A DNA stretch of 54,057 nt from assembly GCA_001313085.1 (NCBI GenBank), contig BBFE01000026.1:1-54057 (forward strand), read 5' to 3'. Shown here piece after piece: positions 39,333 to 49,837 of the stretch (the stretch's first letter is position 1; each line of letters opens with the position of its first letter). The position numbers and the translations under genes were made by a program. This stretch comes from Paenibacillus sp. JCM 18996 (GTDB taxonomy: Bacteria > Bacillota > Bacilli > Paenibacillales > NBRC-103111). The notes beneath the pieces are model-generated. The model made no database searches. It had not been told where the DNA came from and saw only the letters and a list, made by a program, of their open reading frames with translations.

Positions 39333-40411
39333 ATACATCCAGAACTGACACTCGAATCCCCAAGGGGCCTATGAGGCTGATGTACAGGGTTTATAAATAT
39401 GTGCTGCCTGAGGTAAGGTCCAGGCTGGCCGAATGGAGGAAGCAAGCGGAACGCATACCTGATTCGGAGCTTCGCAAGCAGGCGATAGACAGCATGTCCA
39501 GCAAGCAGTTTCACTGCGAAGGCGGCTCCGTGTACGCTGCGGCGAATCTCGAATATAAAGATGTCCTCGTCGAAGTTATCGTGGCTTTCCAAACGATCAG
39601 CGATTATCTTGATAATTTATGCGACCGCAGCACCTCCCTGGATCCCCGGGATTTCCGCCAAATGCATCAATCGATGCTGGACGCTGTGGACCCGGCCGCT
39701 CCGGTCAGCGATTACTATATGTACCATCAAGAGAAAGACGACGGCGGGTATCTGCTTAAGCTGGTGACCACATGCCAATCCGGGCTCGCTCTGCTGCTTC
39801 CTACAAACGTGTTGCGCCGGAAGTGATCGAGCTGGTGGGCTTATACTGCGACCTTCAGGTGTATAAGCATATTCGCCATGATCTGAGGGAGGCGGAGCTG
39901 TTCAAATGGTGGCGGCTTCATCACGAAAAGTATCCCGAATTGGGCTGGAATGAATTTGCGGCCGCCACGGGCTCGACTTTAGGGATGTTTATGCTGTTTG
40001 TAGCTGCGGCGGAACGCGACATTGCGGCTGCGACAATAAATAATATAAAGAAAGCTTATTTTCCCTATATATGCGGCCTTCATATTCTCCTCGATTATTT
40101 GATTGACCAGGAAGAAGACCGTAAGGGCGGAGACCTTAATTTTTTGCTTTTATTATGACAGCATGGAAACCACGGTCGGCAGAATCGCCTACTTTGCCAA
40201 GCAGGCCCGTTCCCATACCAGGCACCTGGAGTACCCCCGTTTTCATAAAATGATTATTGAAGGATTGTTAGCTCTCTATTTGTCCGACCCTAAGGTGAGA
40301 AGCCAGAAAGAAGTCCGGCAGATTTCCCGTCAGTTGATGCGAAACAGCCCGATGGCCAGAGTATTTTTTTTCATGTTTAATACGATGTTTATCAGATCCA
40401 CTTCAACTTAG
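39329..40411 (+). CDS. ytpB: Tetraprenyl-beta-curcumene synthase YtpB (DUF2600)
   Basis: In Bacillus YtpB cyclises tetraprenyl diphosphate to tetraprenyl-beta-curcumene, a precursor of C35 sesquarterpenes, without the classic DDXXD terpene-synthase motif. Here the family blocks are FHCEGGSVYAAAN, ISDYLDNLCDR, MYHQEKDDGGYLLKLV, LYCDLQVYKHI and LHILLDYLIDQEEDR. The length is about 358 residues. The TTG at 39329 follows GGAGGG and overlaps the upstream stop. Breaks: a G lost near 39793 and T6 for T5 near 40141. T8 at 40364-40371 keeps the frame but adds a Phe (RVFFFMFN). Confidence 0.86.
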
Positions 40412-40445
40412 ATAAATAGCGATAGGAGTATAGGAGGAAATCATC

Positions 40446-41417
40446 ATGTCAGCAGTTAAGTCCATTGCAGTATTAACCAGCGGGGGAGACTCCCAGGGAA
40501 TGAATGCGGCTGTCCGCGCCGTTGTCAGAAGCGCTCTTTTTTTCAAGGAATCGAGGTTTACGGAGTCCAGAGGGGATATCAGGGATTAATTAACGACGAT
40601 ATCCGCAAAATGGACCTGCGCAGCGTCGGAGACATTATCCAGCGCGGTGGAACGATCCTTCAAACTGCGAGAAGCAAGGAGTTTATGCTGCCGGAAGGCC
40701 AGCAAAAAAGCTGCTGATCATTTGCGGAACCGCGGAATTGACGGATTGGTGGTCATCGGCGGCGACGGCTCTTATCAAGGGGCGAACAAACTGAATAAAC
40801 TCGGCATCAAAACGATGGGCCTTCCTGGCACCATCGACAACGACATTTCGTATACCGACTTCACTATTGGTTTTGATACGGCTGTCAGCATCGTCGTCGA
40901 CGCGGTCAATAAGCTGAGGGATACGATGTCTTCGCACGAGCGCTCCTCTATCGTGGAAGTCATGGGCCGCTACTGCGGGGATATTGCTCTGTATGCCGGA
41001 CTTGCCAGCGGAGCCGAAACCATTCTTGTACCGGAAGTGCCCCATGATTGCGACGAGATTGCAGGCCGGATGCAGGAAAATTTCCTTAAAGGCAAAAGGC
41101 ACAGTATCATTCTCGTCGCCGAAGGGGTTGGTAAAGGAGAAGACATCGCGAAGTTGATCCATGAGCGCAACGGTATCGACGCCCGCGTCACTGTCCTGGG
41201 GCATATCCAGCGCGGCGGCACCCCTACGCATAATGACCGGATTTTGGCGAGCCAGCTGGGTGATTTTGCGGTCAGAAGGCTAATGGAAGGCGACTCCGGC
41301 AAGGCGTGCGGCATTATTAAAGGAGAGCTGGTCGCTACAGATATCGATGTTGTCGTAAATACAAAGAAGGAATTCAATATGGAGCTGTATGAGCTGGCGC
41401 TCCGCCTTTCCCAATAA
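40446..41417 (+). CDS. pfkA: ATP-dependent 6-phosphofructokinase
   Basis: A 322-residue glycolytic enzyme that phosphorylates fructose 6-phosphate. The ATP site [27 protein letters not shown], the catalytic [24 protein letters not shown] and HIQRGGTPT are all readable. AGGAGGA precedes the ATG. The first 90 codons are split by T7 at 40537-40543 (five expected, [11 protein letters not shown]) and A6 at 40704-40709 (five expected, QQKAADHL), which together add three bases. Loss of this enzyme would be very damaging, which supports error rather than mutation. Confidence 0.92.
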
Positions 41418-41433
41418 GCATAGGGAAGACGGC

Positions 41434-41532
41434 ATGTTTCTAAATAAAGTGGAAATTGTATTATCTGATCACACGGTCTATATCATTGTACTCGGGAAAA
41501 TTGAAGGCAAGGCCTTCGATTATGTCGAGTGA
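41434..41532 (+). CDS. Possible 32-residue peptide after pfkA
   Basis: ATG 41434 is preceded by AGGGAAG and encodes a short hydrophobic peptide (VEIVLSDHTVYIIVLGKI core). No family is recognised, and it may be chance. Confidence 0.2.
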   Translation: MFLNKVEIVLSDHTVYIIVLGKIEGKAFDYVE

Positions 41533-41646
41533 ATTGATCCGGCATTTCATAGCGCCTCTATTGGTGAAAGAGTTAGCGATAATAGAAGCCGGTCTTAATG
41601 GGGGCGGCTTATGTGATTGAAACGATGTGAAACTGCCTCTCACGCA

Positions 41647-41686
41647 AAACCCAGCCTCGGGCATATCCAAATCCGGGGCTGGGTTT
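41647..41686. terminator. Bidirectional terminator between pfkA and the DUF4015 gene
   Basis: AAACCCAGCC pairs with GGCTGGGTTT, with inner CGG/CCG pairing. T-rich sequence follows on the plus strand. Confidence 0.75.
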
Positions 41687-41701
41687 CTTTGTTTCGCTTT
41701 T

Positions 41702-42869
41702 TTACTTGTAATCGACTCCAGGTGTATACGTGTTGACTGCGTTCCATAAAAGATACTCTTCAATTCCATTATCTTTGAGGGCTTTAATCTGCTGCTCCAC
41801 TTCGTTCTTTCCGTACTTGATGTGGCCGGGTATCCATGAGGCGGTAAAATCCTGGATCCAAGGGCGCACAATCGGCTTCTGCTCGCCCAGAGGCTCAAGC
41901 TTTTTTGTTCGTGTCGACCGCAGCGCCATTGATAGTTTGGTAGGGAGCGGCATCAGGCACTTTCGATCCAAACCAGTCGGCGCCGTAGTGGCTCGGGTAG
42001 ATCATAGGGCAGATGACGTTCACGTTCTGGGATATTTTCTGGAAATCCTGGCCGATCCCTTCGGCGGCGGGGACGGAGGCGGCATAACCGAAGATGTCGA
42101 CGGACACCCTTGCACCTAGCGGTTCCAGCTGCTCTCTGGCGTATTGGACGAATTGACTGACCGCTTCGGTTCGCGTGCGCTCGTCTTTCTGATAGAGCAG
42201 TTTATCTGCTCGGTTCTCAAATCCTTCCGGGAACCTGACATAATCGAACTGTATCTCCTTAAAGCCTGCTTTGACGGCTTCTTTGGCTACGGCTACATTG
42301 TAGTCCCACACTTCTTTGCTATACGGATTTACGAAGCTGTCGGGCGGATTCTTGCTGTTGCCCCAGACGCTGCCGTCGGGGTTTCTGTATGATAGCTCAG
42401 GCTTCTTCTTGGCCAGCACCGTGTCCTTGAATACTACGACTCTTGCAATCGGATATACTTTATGTTCCTGGAGAGTGGTCATCAGCTTGGGAATATCCGC
42501 TATGATCTTCTGGGTGGTTCCCATAGCTTCCAGATCAGGGTTGCCGGTGTTGTATGTAATATATCCCCAATCATCCTTGATATCGATAACCAGAGAATTG
42601 AGTTCCGTGTCGTCAAGCAGCTGAAGCAAGGTGCCCAGTCTTGACCCGCCCGCGCTGTGCGCTGTGGCATACAGCCCTTTTACCTTGGGAGCGTCTTTCT
42701 GGGGATCCGCTTTATTGACCGGAGGCAGGGAAGGGTCTCCCGGCTTGGACTGGACTACCGCCGTTTTGGAATCCATAGAAGCTTTTGCCAGCTGTTCCAG
42801 ATTGACATCCTGATGGCCTGCCGTCACATTTCCCCAAAGCAGCACTAATGACGCGAGCAAAAGCTCCAT
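41702..42869 (-). CDS. Putative glycoside hydrolase, DUF4015 family, exported
   Basis: The 388-residue product has an N-terminal hydrophobic segment (LLLASLVLLWGNVTAG), a short linker and a DUF4015 domain. Marker blocks are VKGLYATAHSAGG, NSLVIDIKDDWGYITY, EIQFDYVRFPEGF with acidic residues of the barrel, VDIFGYAA, and ICPMIYPSHYG, then YLLWNAVNTYTP. The domain is a TIM-barrel related to GH families, but no substrate is proven. AGGGAGAG precedes the ATG. T6 at 41901-41906 on the plus strand (five expected) is the only break. The promoter is at 42911-42939. Confidence 0.85.
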
Positions 42870-42910
42870 ATCTTTTCTACTCTCCCTATTGATTCTAGTT
42901 GGACAATTCT

Positions 42911-42939
42911 ATTATAACCGAACCTTCATTCCAATCACA
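42911..42939 (-). promoter_or_regulatory. Promoter for the DUF4015 gene
   Basis: On the minus strand TGTGAT and TATAAT are 17 bases apart, about 40 bases before the start codon. Confidence 0.5.
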
Positions 42940-43099
42940 TAAAAAAAATGTCGCTTTTAAAGAATCATCCGGTTTTCTGACAGTCAAATAAAGCCTCTTT
43001 CCGAAATAATAATTTTATAAACAAACTCTACTCTTTTGAACCATTGTAAGGTAGGATAAGAGAAGATTTAATCATCATGCAAACGAAGGGAACAGCACA

Positions 43100-44261
43100 T
43101 TGAACAGGCAGATTGTGACATTGAGAGGGTTATTTTTTTCACTTATTATGCAACTACCGCGATCCTGGGCCCGTATTTGCCGCTGTATTTTCAAATGCAG
43201 GGCTATACCGCTTCGGAAATCGGATTGCTGATTAATATCGGACCTTTTATCGCCATATTGGCCCAACCGTTCTGGGGGTTTGTCAGCGACAGGCTAAATT
43301 CCGTCAAATCGATCATCGGCGCATTGTGGGCCTTGACCGTCTTGTGCAGTATCGGATTATTCACCACACAGGGCTTTGGCTCCGCGTTTTGGTTTGTACT
43401 TCTCATGTTCTTTTTTTTATGCTGCCTTCCGTGCTCTGCTTGATGCCTTTGCCGTCAAATCCGCCAGCGCGCTGGGAATCGGTTACGGCTCCGTACGGAT
43501 GTGGGGGTCACTCGGCTACATGTCTGTCGCCACTTTATCGGGCATTGTGCTGGCGGGACTTGGCGGAGTCGCTAATATTCCGTACCTTTATTGGGTGCTG
43601 TGGCTGCTTCCGCTGCTGCTGCTTTTCTTTTTTTTGAAGGATGAAAAAAAAGGGGCCGGGGAAGGTGTATCACTGCAGTCGGTCCGTAAAATAGGGCAAA
43701 ACGCGACTTTTCTATGGTTTTTTATTCCTTATATTTCTCATTTCGGTTCCGCACCGGATGAATGACGCGTTGTTCTCTTTGTATTTGGGAAGCAAAGGGG
43801 CGACCGAGGGCATGGTCGGTTGGGCATGGGCTTTTGCGGCGGGAAGCGAAATTCCAACCTTTGCGCTGCTGAACCGTTATATGAACCGTTTTAACGAACT
43901 GTCCACGCTTGGTGTGGTGTCTTGCATCTATGTGGTACGGTGGCTGTTTGTAAGCGTAACGGACGATCCATGGATCCTGCTGCTGACTCAGGCTTCTCAC
44001 TGTATTACTTTCGCTGTGCTGTGGATCGTGGCTGTCCAATATACGGCGAGGCTTATGCCGGGGAATTCAGCTCTACGGGACAATCGCTGCTCGGAGCCGT
44101 GTTTATGGGAATGGCCGGACTTACAGGTGGCTTGGTGGGCGGATGGATCAACGATGCGTTGGGCGGCAGGCAGATGTATGTTTTCGGCGCTGTCATGTCC
44201 TTTATTGCAGCTGTTTTATTTTTTTGCCACCCAGATGTATGAAAGAAGGAAGCGGGTTTAG
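43100..44261 (+). CDS. MFS transporter, HcaT/LacY-related (MFS_1_like)
   Basis: A 12-helix carrier of about 385 residues. Its N-terminal half shows LRGLFFTYYATTAILGPYLPLYFQ-like sequence, SEIGLLINIGPFIAILAQPFWG and SDRLNS. The C-terminal half shows LGAVFMGMAGLTGGLVGGWINDALGG. This is the 3-phenylpropionate/H+ symporter-like branch, but the substrate is unknown. The TTG at 43100 follows GAAGGGA. Breaks: T7 at 43133-43139 (five expected), T8 at 43411-43418 or nearby, a C lost near 43724, a G lost near 44061, and a T run near 44216-44224. Confidence 0.8.
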
Positions 44262-44295
44262 TACGTCTTCAAGAATATGGATCTTTATGGTAAAG

Positions 44296-44318
44296 AAAAA
44301 AAATCACCCTGCGGGTGA
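44296..44318 (-). terminator. Minus-strand terminator with no recognised gene upstream of it
   Basis: TCACCCGCAGGGTGA followed by eight T on the minus strand. It abuts the plus-strand MFS gene, yet it is oriented for a minus-strand transcript coming from 44319-44913. Confidence 0.6.
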
Positions 44319-44913
44319 ATAAAGAAGTGTTTCTAAGGATCGGGACTGTCTTGTTCATACATTATAATCAGGGATAAGTGACGAAGAAAATACCATTCCA
44401 TTCTGACGAGTGGGAGCAGGACGTTTTTTTCTGTTTTTTTATGGAGGGGTATGAGAGACTGACTTGGCTGGCCGTTCCCGCCGAAAGAGGTAGAGCGTCA
44501 TTTTTTTAAAACATAAGACGGGGGTCTTGATGTGGAAAAAAAAGTTATGTACAGAAGGCTGGCTGCCCCCTTCTTTGCGAGGCAATGGTGTAAGGGTTGC
44601 CCGGAATGTGCTGGCCCGCGGCATGCTGGATTGCTTTGATTAACAGGAAAATATGCTGATATTTGCTCGTTTGATTGCCTTCCTATCATCGCGATTCTCC
44701 GGGCGACGATGCGACACTGCACGGTAAGTGCTCAGACCTTTAAAGCAGGGGAAATATCCGATGAAGCTGAATCGATGCAACACAACTATAACGCTAAGGT
44801 GATCTTCTGGATTGGAACAGAGGGGATTTACCAAAACAACATCTCCCAGCGGATGAATGTATCTACCCACACTTATCCACAGCTACCGAAAATCATAATT
44901 TCCTTATACAACG
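44319..44913. other. 600-base region without a supported gene
   Basis: Possible remnants only. A plus-strand frame from ATG 44441 would run about 66 codons to 44642 if the T7 at 44503-44509 were five. A different frame over the same bases reads cysteine-rich (CKGCPEC near 44581-44605). Neither matches a family I know. Confidence 0.4.
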
Positions 44914-44949
44914 AAAAAAAATCCCGACTCCTGAGCAGGAATCGGGATT
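44914..44949 (-). terminator. Terminator after tatA
   Basis: AATCCCGA pairs with TCGGGATT and further T follow on the minus strand. Confidence 0.85.
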
Positions 44950-44971
44950 GCTGTATACCGGGAGCAGCTTC

Positions 44972-45235
44972 TTATTTGGAAGCATCTTTCGGAGCAGGTG
45001 CTTGATGAACCTGGGTTCCAGTCTGCACCGGTGTTTCGATCGGCTTCACCTCTTGCGCCTGCACTTCTTGCTTCGACCGATTGTCATCTGACATCATCCC
45101 GCTAGTCGCGTCTTTAAATTCACGAAACATTCTTCCGAAACCGCGTCCCAATTCAGGCAGCTTGCTTGGCCCGAATAAAATCAAAGCGACAATGGCAATG
45201 AGCAGGACATGCATGGGAGTCAACAAATTACCCAC
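44972..45235 (-). CDS. tatA: Twin-arginine translocase subunit TatA
   Basis: An intact 87-residue protein with one membrane helix (HVLLIAIVALILF) followed at once by the FGPSKLPELGRGFGRMFREFK hinge and amphipathic helix, the diagnostic TatA/TatB feature, and a long polar tail. It forms the protein-conducting part of the Tat pathway for folded proteins. The GTG start at 45235 is preferred because GGGGTG lies about 7 bases upstream. Starting at the internal ATG would remove the beginning of the helix. No tatC is nearby, as is common for single tatA genes. Confidence 0.9.
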   Translation of the reverse strand: MGNLLTPMHVLLIAIVALILFGPSKLPELGRGFGRMFREFKDATSGMMSDDNRSKQEVQAQEVKPIETPVQTGTQVHQAPAPKDASK

Positions 45236-45271
45236 TTACAAACACCCCAATTCAAAACTTGATGATTTCTA

Positions 45272-45487
45272 TTATAACAGGAACCCGTACAAAAAACCTA
45301 CTGTAAAAAACGCATCTTTCTGATGTTCGGAAATACTGAGCTTGACAATTTCAGCGGCGTCTTCGGGATCGAGTGACCCAAATCCGTACCTGAGGATAAT
45401 ATCCGAATCCAATTCCGTCTTCTTCAAGAATGGAAAGAGCTCCGGAGTTAATTCCGCTACAATCCTGGACAGTTTTACCGTTTCCAC
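45272..45487 (-). CDS. Uncharacterised 71-residue protein
   Basis: A small acidic helical protein (SRIVAELTPELFPFLKKTEL, then LDPEDAAEIVKLSI) with a hydrophobic C-terminus (FFTVGFLYGFLL). The GTG start at 45487 has GGAAGGTGA at good spacing, a strong argument that it is translated. It lies 36 bases upstream of tatA on the same strand, so it is probably co-transcribed. No family is recognised. Confidence 0.5.
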   Translation of the reverse strand: METVKLSRIVAELTPELFPFLKKTELDSDIILRYGFGSLDPEDAAEIVKLSISEHQKDAFFTVGFLYGFLL

Positions 45488-45657
45488 AATGCATCACCTT
45501 CCAATCGTCATTTGGTAGTTCGATCAGAAAAGATTTCAGAAATGCAGGCAAGGGAAAACCAGAACTATATGAAATTACCCCTTTATTATAACATGAAAAC
45601 CTTAATTTGTCGGGTACAAAATTGTAAAAAACGGTGTATTTGCCGTATAAGCTGCAG

Positions 45658-46482
45658 CTAATTTTTTTTATTGAAAAGTCCCATCACGCCTACGGTTTCC
45701 GTAATATTAACGAAAGCTTTCGGGTCGGTTTCCTTGATGATTTTTTTTAATTCCATGAGCTCGTAGCGGGTGGTCACCGTCATCAGCAGGTCTTGTTCTT
45801 TTCCTGAGAAAGATCCCTGCGCTTTAATGACTGTTACGCCCCGCGGAAGCTTAAGGAGCTTCTGCAGCAGCTTGTCCTTCTGCTGGGTAACGATAAACAC
45901 CGTCACTTTAATGTGTTGGATATACACCGTATCCATAATTTTGACGGACACAAAAAATAGAGACCATGGAGAATAAAGCCAGGTCCCAATTGTTTTTATA
46001 ATAACCGAGAAAAAAAGAATGACGGCGCCGTTCAGAAGCAAGATAACCGACCCGATCGGAAAATCAAAGCGCCGGGTCAAGATCGACCCGATGATATCGA
46101 AGCCTCCCGTAGAGCCGCCGGCTCTAAGCGACATGCCGCTGCCCAGGCCGACCAGCAGCCCTCCGAACACCGCCCCAAGGAGGGGGTCCTTGGTGATGGA
46201 GCCGGCTGTACTAGCTGTAAAAAACCAGCTGGTAAGAATGACGGAAATGACGCTGAGCACAATGTATCTGCGCCCGATCACAAGCAAGCCCCAGACAATG
46301 ACCGGCAGGTTGAGCAGAAGATAGAGATAGCCGATATTCCAGTTTGTAAAATACCCTATAATCATCGACACGCCTGAAATTCCGCCACTTAGCAGCTGGT
46401 GGGGAATCAGCATGAAATTGAATCCCGCCGCCACGAGAAACGCGCTAATGGCAATGACGACAACAGCGAAAATTTGTTTCAA
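45658..46482 (-). CDS. YitT family membrane protein with DUF2179 domain
   Basis: About 275 residues: five or six helices in the N-terminal two thirds, with GFNFMLIPHQLLSGGISGVS and SGMSLRAGGSTGGFDIIGSIL, the two signature blocks of the YitT/DUF161 family. A cytoplasmic DUF2179 domain follows (LPRGVTVIKAQGSFSGKE, then DPKAFVNITET). The function is unknown. GAGG stands eight bases before the TTG at 46482. The in-frame GTG at 46491 overlaps that binding site and is less likely. The frame is intact, although the C-terminus lies in an A/T-run-rich stretch. Confidence 0.85.
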   Translation of the reverse strand: MKQIFAVVVIAISAFLVAAGFNFMLIPHQLLSGGISGVSMIIGYFTNWNIGYLYLLLNLPVIVWGLLVIGRRYIVLSVISVILTSWFFTASTAGSITKDPLLGAVFGGLLVGLGSGMSLRAGGSTGGFDIIGSILTRRFDFPIGSVILLLNGAVILFFSVIIKTIGTWLYSPWSLFFVSVKIMDTVYIQHIKVTVFIVTQQKDKLLQKLLKLPRGVTVIKAQGSFSGKEQDLLMTVTTRYELMELKKIIKETDPKAFVNITETVGVMGLFNKKN

Positions 46483-46566
46483 CAAATTCACCTCAAATTT
46501 AGTATGTTATCTTATACCAATATAATGCATCCGAAAAAAACAAATAAACCAGGGCGAGTAAAATAC

Positions 46567-46607
46567 AAAAAAAGCAGGCTTTCCTGAATGGAAAGCCTAC
46601 TTTTTTT
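46567..46607. terminator. Bidirectional terminator between the YitT gene and the DUF4247 gene
   Basis: AGGCTTTCC pairs with GGAAAGCCT. Seven T on each strand flank the stem, so it can work both ways and ends the DUF4247 transcript. Confidence 0.8.
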
Positions 46608-47303
46608 ACGAGAGAAGGAGCCGGAACGCGAACTGGTCGACGGCTTCGAGCTGGAGCTCGAGCCGGATTTGTAGCTCGGCGTCGAGCGTCATTTTTTTTG
46701 ATTGAATCCGAGCCTGGAGAAGAACTGCCAGCGTCGCCCCCGGCGTCTTTCCCGAAGCTGCCGGTACGGTCGGAAGTCGAGGGTTTGTCAGACTGGCTGC
46801 CGGTGGAAGAATTCGGTGAGGAGTATGAGCCGCCCGGCGAATAATTTCTTGGAACGGAAGTATACCCTCTGTAAGTCGACGGCTGACTGCTGTTAAACCA
46901 GCCGCCTCCGAGTACCGAATGCAGCACGGCTGCGGTCAGCATCCCCTGCAGGAACGAGGAGTCATAGTTCTGTCTCGCATACTCGATCGTATCCACTTCG
47001 ACCAAAGTATTCTCTGGATGATCCGGATTTTTTCTGCAAATTAATGATTTTGTCCTGATAAACGAGAAACATCTGGTCCTGGGACGTCTTGCTCGTTTCC
47101 TTCGGTTTCTCCTGGTCGGCAAGCTCCCTGGCTACAGTTGGGACATCTTTGCCTTCCGCTTCATATATCTTCGCGGCGGTTTTGCCTTTGCCCTGCACAT
47201 TTACCAGCGGATATTGGTCCTGTACATAGCCTGTGGCGTTGCCGCAGCCCGCGAGAAGCGAAAGGATAAGTAGGAAAGCCAGCGCCGGCTTCCATGCTTT
47301 CAT
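46606..47303 (-). CDS. DUF4247 lipoprotein
   Basis: The protein starts with a lipoprotein signal (PALAFLLILSLLAGC, Cys20). The DUF4247 body follows: VPTVARELADQEKP, MFLVYQDKIINLQK, NTLVEVDTIEYARQNYDSSFLQG and a low-complexity Ser/Gly/Thr tail. The function is unknown. AGGTGA precedes the ATG. A base error near 47030 breaks the frame, and T8 at 46692-46699 makes the last 30 residues uncertain. The TAA at 46606, next to the terminator, is the likeliest end. It is 41 bases downstream of the DUF4178 gene, and the pair often occur together in Bacillales. Confidence 0.76.
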
Positions 47304-47344
47304 TGATTTTCACCTGCCTTTGACGCTTTGGGTTCACGAGCGGA

Positions 47345-47882
47345 TTAGTTAGAACCTTTCATGAATTTTATTTGGCTTGCCGGAGTCCGGGCCCCTTCCA
47401 AAGCGATAAATTTGCCGTCCTGCCATTGAAGGAAGAAGTACTTGTCTTCCGGTCCGTAATATCTCCAGAATAACACTTCGTCCCCGTTTCGGAAATCAGT
47501 ATTTCCTTCCGTCTTTGTCACATCCGTCCTGTAATGCTCAAGTTCATATAAAAAAAACCCGCCGCCGACATCGAGTTTGCTCGGAACGTCGTTGGGATCG
47601 TCCAGCGCGCCCTCCATGAAATGGCAAAGGATGCAGTCATAATTGCGGCCCTTTTCTATTATAAGACAGGAAATTTGTTTGCCGTTCTGCAGGTAATAGG
47701 CGAAGCGGTGGTTTGGAAAGCCTCTGTCAAAATACGAAACCTTGCCGGAAACGACATATTCCTCCAAATCGACATTGATGATGTCCCCGACTTTGGAATC
47801 CTCAAACGGATTGGCCGCCGGAACAGGCTCCTGAGGCTTATTGCTTTTTATAATCGAGCGCATTCTTTCAAAAAATAGACAT
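47345..47882 (-). CDS. DUF4178 domain protein
   Basis: About 178 residues. The start MSIFERMRSIIKSNKPQEP is recovered once T6 at 47872-47877 is read as five, which places the ATG at 47882 with AAGGGGA upstream. DUF4178 features follow: VGDIINVDLEEYVVSGKVSY, FAYYLQNGKQISCLIIEKG, and FWRYYGPEDKYFFLQWQDG near the end. The domain is a beta-rich fold of unknown role, often beside DUF4247 and polyamine aminopropyltransferase genes in Bacillales. No such transferase gene is in this window. Confidence 0.75.
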
Positions 47883-47976
47883 GAGCGCATTCCCCTTATA
47901 CCTTTTTTTGAATTCTTAAATATGTATACGCTCGGGATCCGGCTTGGTTTCATTCCGTGCAGAGAATGGATTAGAC

Positions 47977-48006
47977 TGGCAATCACTCTTTGTTTTATGC
48001 TATAAT
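47977..48006 (+). promoter_or_regulatory. Promoter for the DEAD-box helicase gene
   Basis: TGGCAA at 47977-47982 and TATAAT at 48001-48006 are 18 bases apart. A second, weaker pair (TTATGG, 17 bases, TATAAA) lies near 48113-48141. Confidence 0.5.
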
Positions 48007-48217
48007 GTGAAAGATATTCTTAAGTACGGACACTTTTATGCGTGAATACACGCTTAACTATGTACAGATACCGGTCCGCTCGGGCAAAAAATAAATGTGA
48101 AATTAACCTTTTGTTATGGACGGATTGTGGATACTCTATAAAAGTATAGGACACGCACTTAAGGGTATACAGAAGAGAAGGGCTGAATCTGCCCTTACGC
48201 AAAGGAGATTGGACGAT
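48007..48217 (+). promoter_or_regulatory. Long 5' leader of the DEAD-box helicase mRNA
   Basis: About 200 untranslated bases with a GCGTG-AATA-CACGC hairpin at 48040-48053 and an AAGGGC/GCCCTT hairpin just before the AAAGGAG ribosome binding site. Long leaders of this sort are usual for cold-induced RNA helicase genes. Temperature control is inference. Confidence 0.4.
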
Positions 48218-49789
48218 TTGAAAAAAGTTTGAAGAGTTTGGCCTGGAGCGAAGGTACTGCGCGCGATTACGGAGATGGGGTTTGAAGAATCGACGCCGGT
48301 TCAGGAGAGAACGATCCCGCTGGCCATGGAAGGGCGCGACTGATCGGGCAGGCGCAGACAGGAACCGGGAAGACAGCCGCTTTTGGTGTTCCGTTGGTCA
48401 ATAAAATCGATATCAAGGAAGAGCGCATTGTCGCGCTGATCATGTGTCCCACAAGGGAGCTGGCCATTCAGGTGGCTGAAGAAATAGCGAAACTCGGCCG
48501 TTTTAAAGGTACTCGTTCCCTGCCGATTTACGGCGGTCAAGATATCGTCAAGCAAATTCGCGGTTGAAGAAGAAGCCGCAGATCATTATCGGAACGCCGG
48601 GACGCCTGCTTGACCATATCAACCGCAAGACGATCAAGCTGGACGATGTCCAAACCGTGATCCTTGACGAAGCGGACGAGATGCTGGACATGGGCTTTAT
48701 GGACGACATCCAGTCCATCCTGTCCCTGGTGCCGGCGGAGCGGCACACAATGCTGTTCTCCGCTACAATGCCGGCCAACATCCAGAAGCTTGCGCATCAG
48801 TTCCTGAGAAACCCTGAGCATGTTTCCGTTATTCCCAAGCAGGTCAGCGCACCGACCATTGAACAATCCTACATCGAGCTGCACGAAAAGCAAAAAATTC
48901 GACGCTTTAAGCCGTTTGATCGATATGGAAGCGCCTGAACTTGCGATCATTTTCGGACGCACCAAGCGCCGCGTAGACGAATTGTCCGAAGCCCTGCAAA
49001 AGAGAGGTTATGCAGCCGAAGGGCTGCACGGCGACCTGTCCCAGAACCAGCGCGATAACGTTATGCGCAAATTCCGTGACGGCAGCATCGACGTTCTGGT
49101 CGCGACAGACGTAGCCGCCCGCGGACTGGACGTGTCCGGCGTCACTCACGTAGTGAACTTCGACCTTCCGCAGGATCCGGAAAGCTATGTTCACCGTATC
49201 GGCCGTACTGGACGGGCAGGCAAAGAAGGAAAAGCCTACACCTTCGTAACTCCAAGAGAAATCGATCATCTGCATTTCATAGAGAAAGTCACCAAGCACC
49301 GTATAACCAAGAAGCCGCTTCCGAGTATGGCTGAGGCGATCGAGGGCAAGCAAAGGATGACGGCGGAGCGGATACTGGAGCAATTGCAGGATGAAGGACA
49401 TAACGAATACAAAGGCGCAGCGATCCAATTGCTGGAGCAGTATGATTCGGTCAACCTGCTGGCCGCAGCAATCAAGCTTCTGACCGGTGAGAAGAAGGAA
49501 GTTCAGATCGACCTGACACCGGAAGATCCGATCCGAGCCAAGAAAAGATTCAATGACGTCCGCAGCCAAGGCAGACGTGTGGGCGGCTCGTACGGGGGGC
49601 GGCAACCGGAACGGCGGAGGCCGCGGCGGCTATTCCAACGACCGCGGCGGCTACCGTGAAGGCGGCCGCGGCGGATACAGCAAGGACGGAGGAAACCGCT
49701 CCTCCTATAAAGGCAACCGCGATGGAGGAAGCCGGGAAGGCGGCAACCGCGATGGCGGCGGCAGAGACCGCAACCGAAACTATGTATAA
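48218..49789 (+). CDS. DEAD-box ATP-dependent RNA helicase (CshA-like)
   Basis: A roughly 525-residue helicase with all core motifs: Q motif [74 protein letters not shown] and [10 protein letters not shown]. The C-terminus is a Gly/Arg/Asn-rich RGG-type tail. It unwinds RNA in ribosome assembly and mRNA decay. The TTG at 48218 follows AAAGGAG. Breaks: A6 for A5 at 48221-48226, a C lost near 48250 and 48342, a base lost near 48563, A6 for A5 near 48893, and G6 for G5 near 49594. Each repair restores a conserved motif. Confidence 0.9.
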
Positions 49790-49801
49790 TAAATAAAGTG
49801 A

Positions 49802-49832
49802 GACGAAGGCCGATGAAGCCTTCGTCTTTTTT
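49802..49832. terminator. Terminator between the helicase gene and the YjcZ gene
   Basis: GACGAAGGC pairs with GCCTTCGTC and six T follow on the plus strand. It also lies just past the end of the minus-strand YjcZ gene. Confidence 0.88.
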
Positions 49833-49837
49833 CACTC

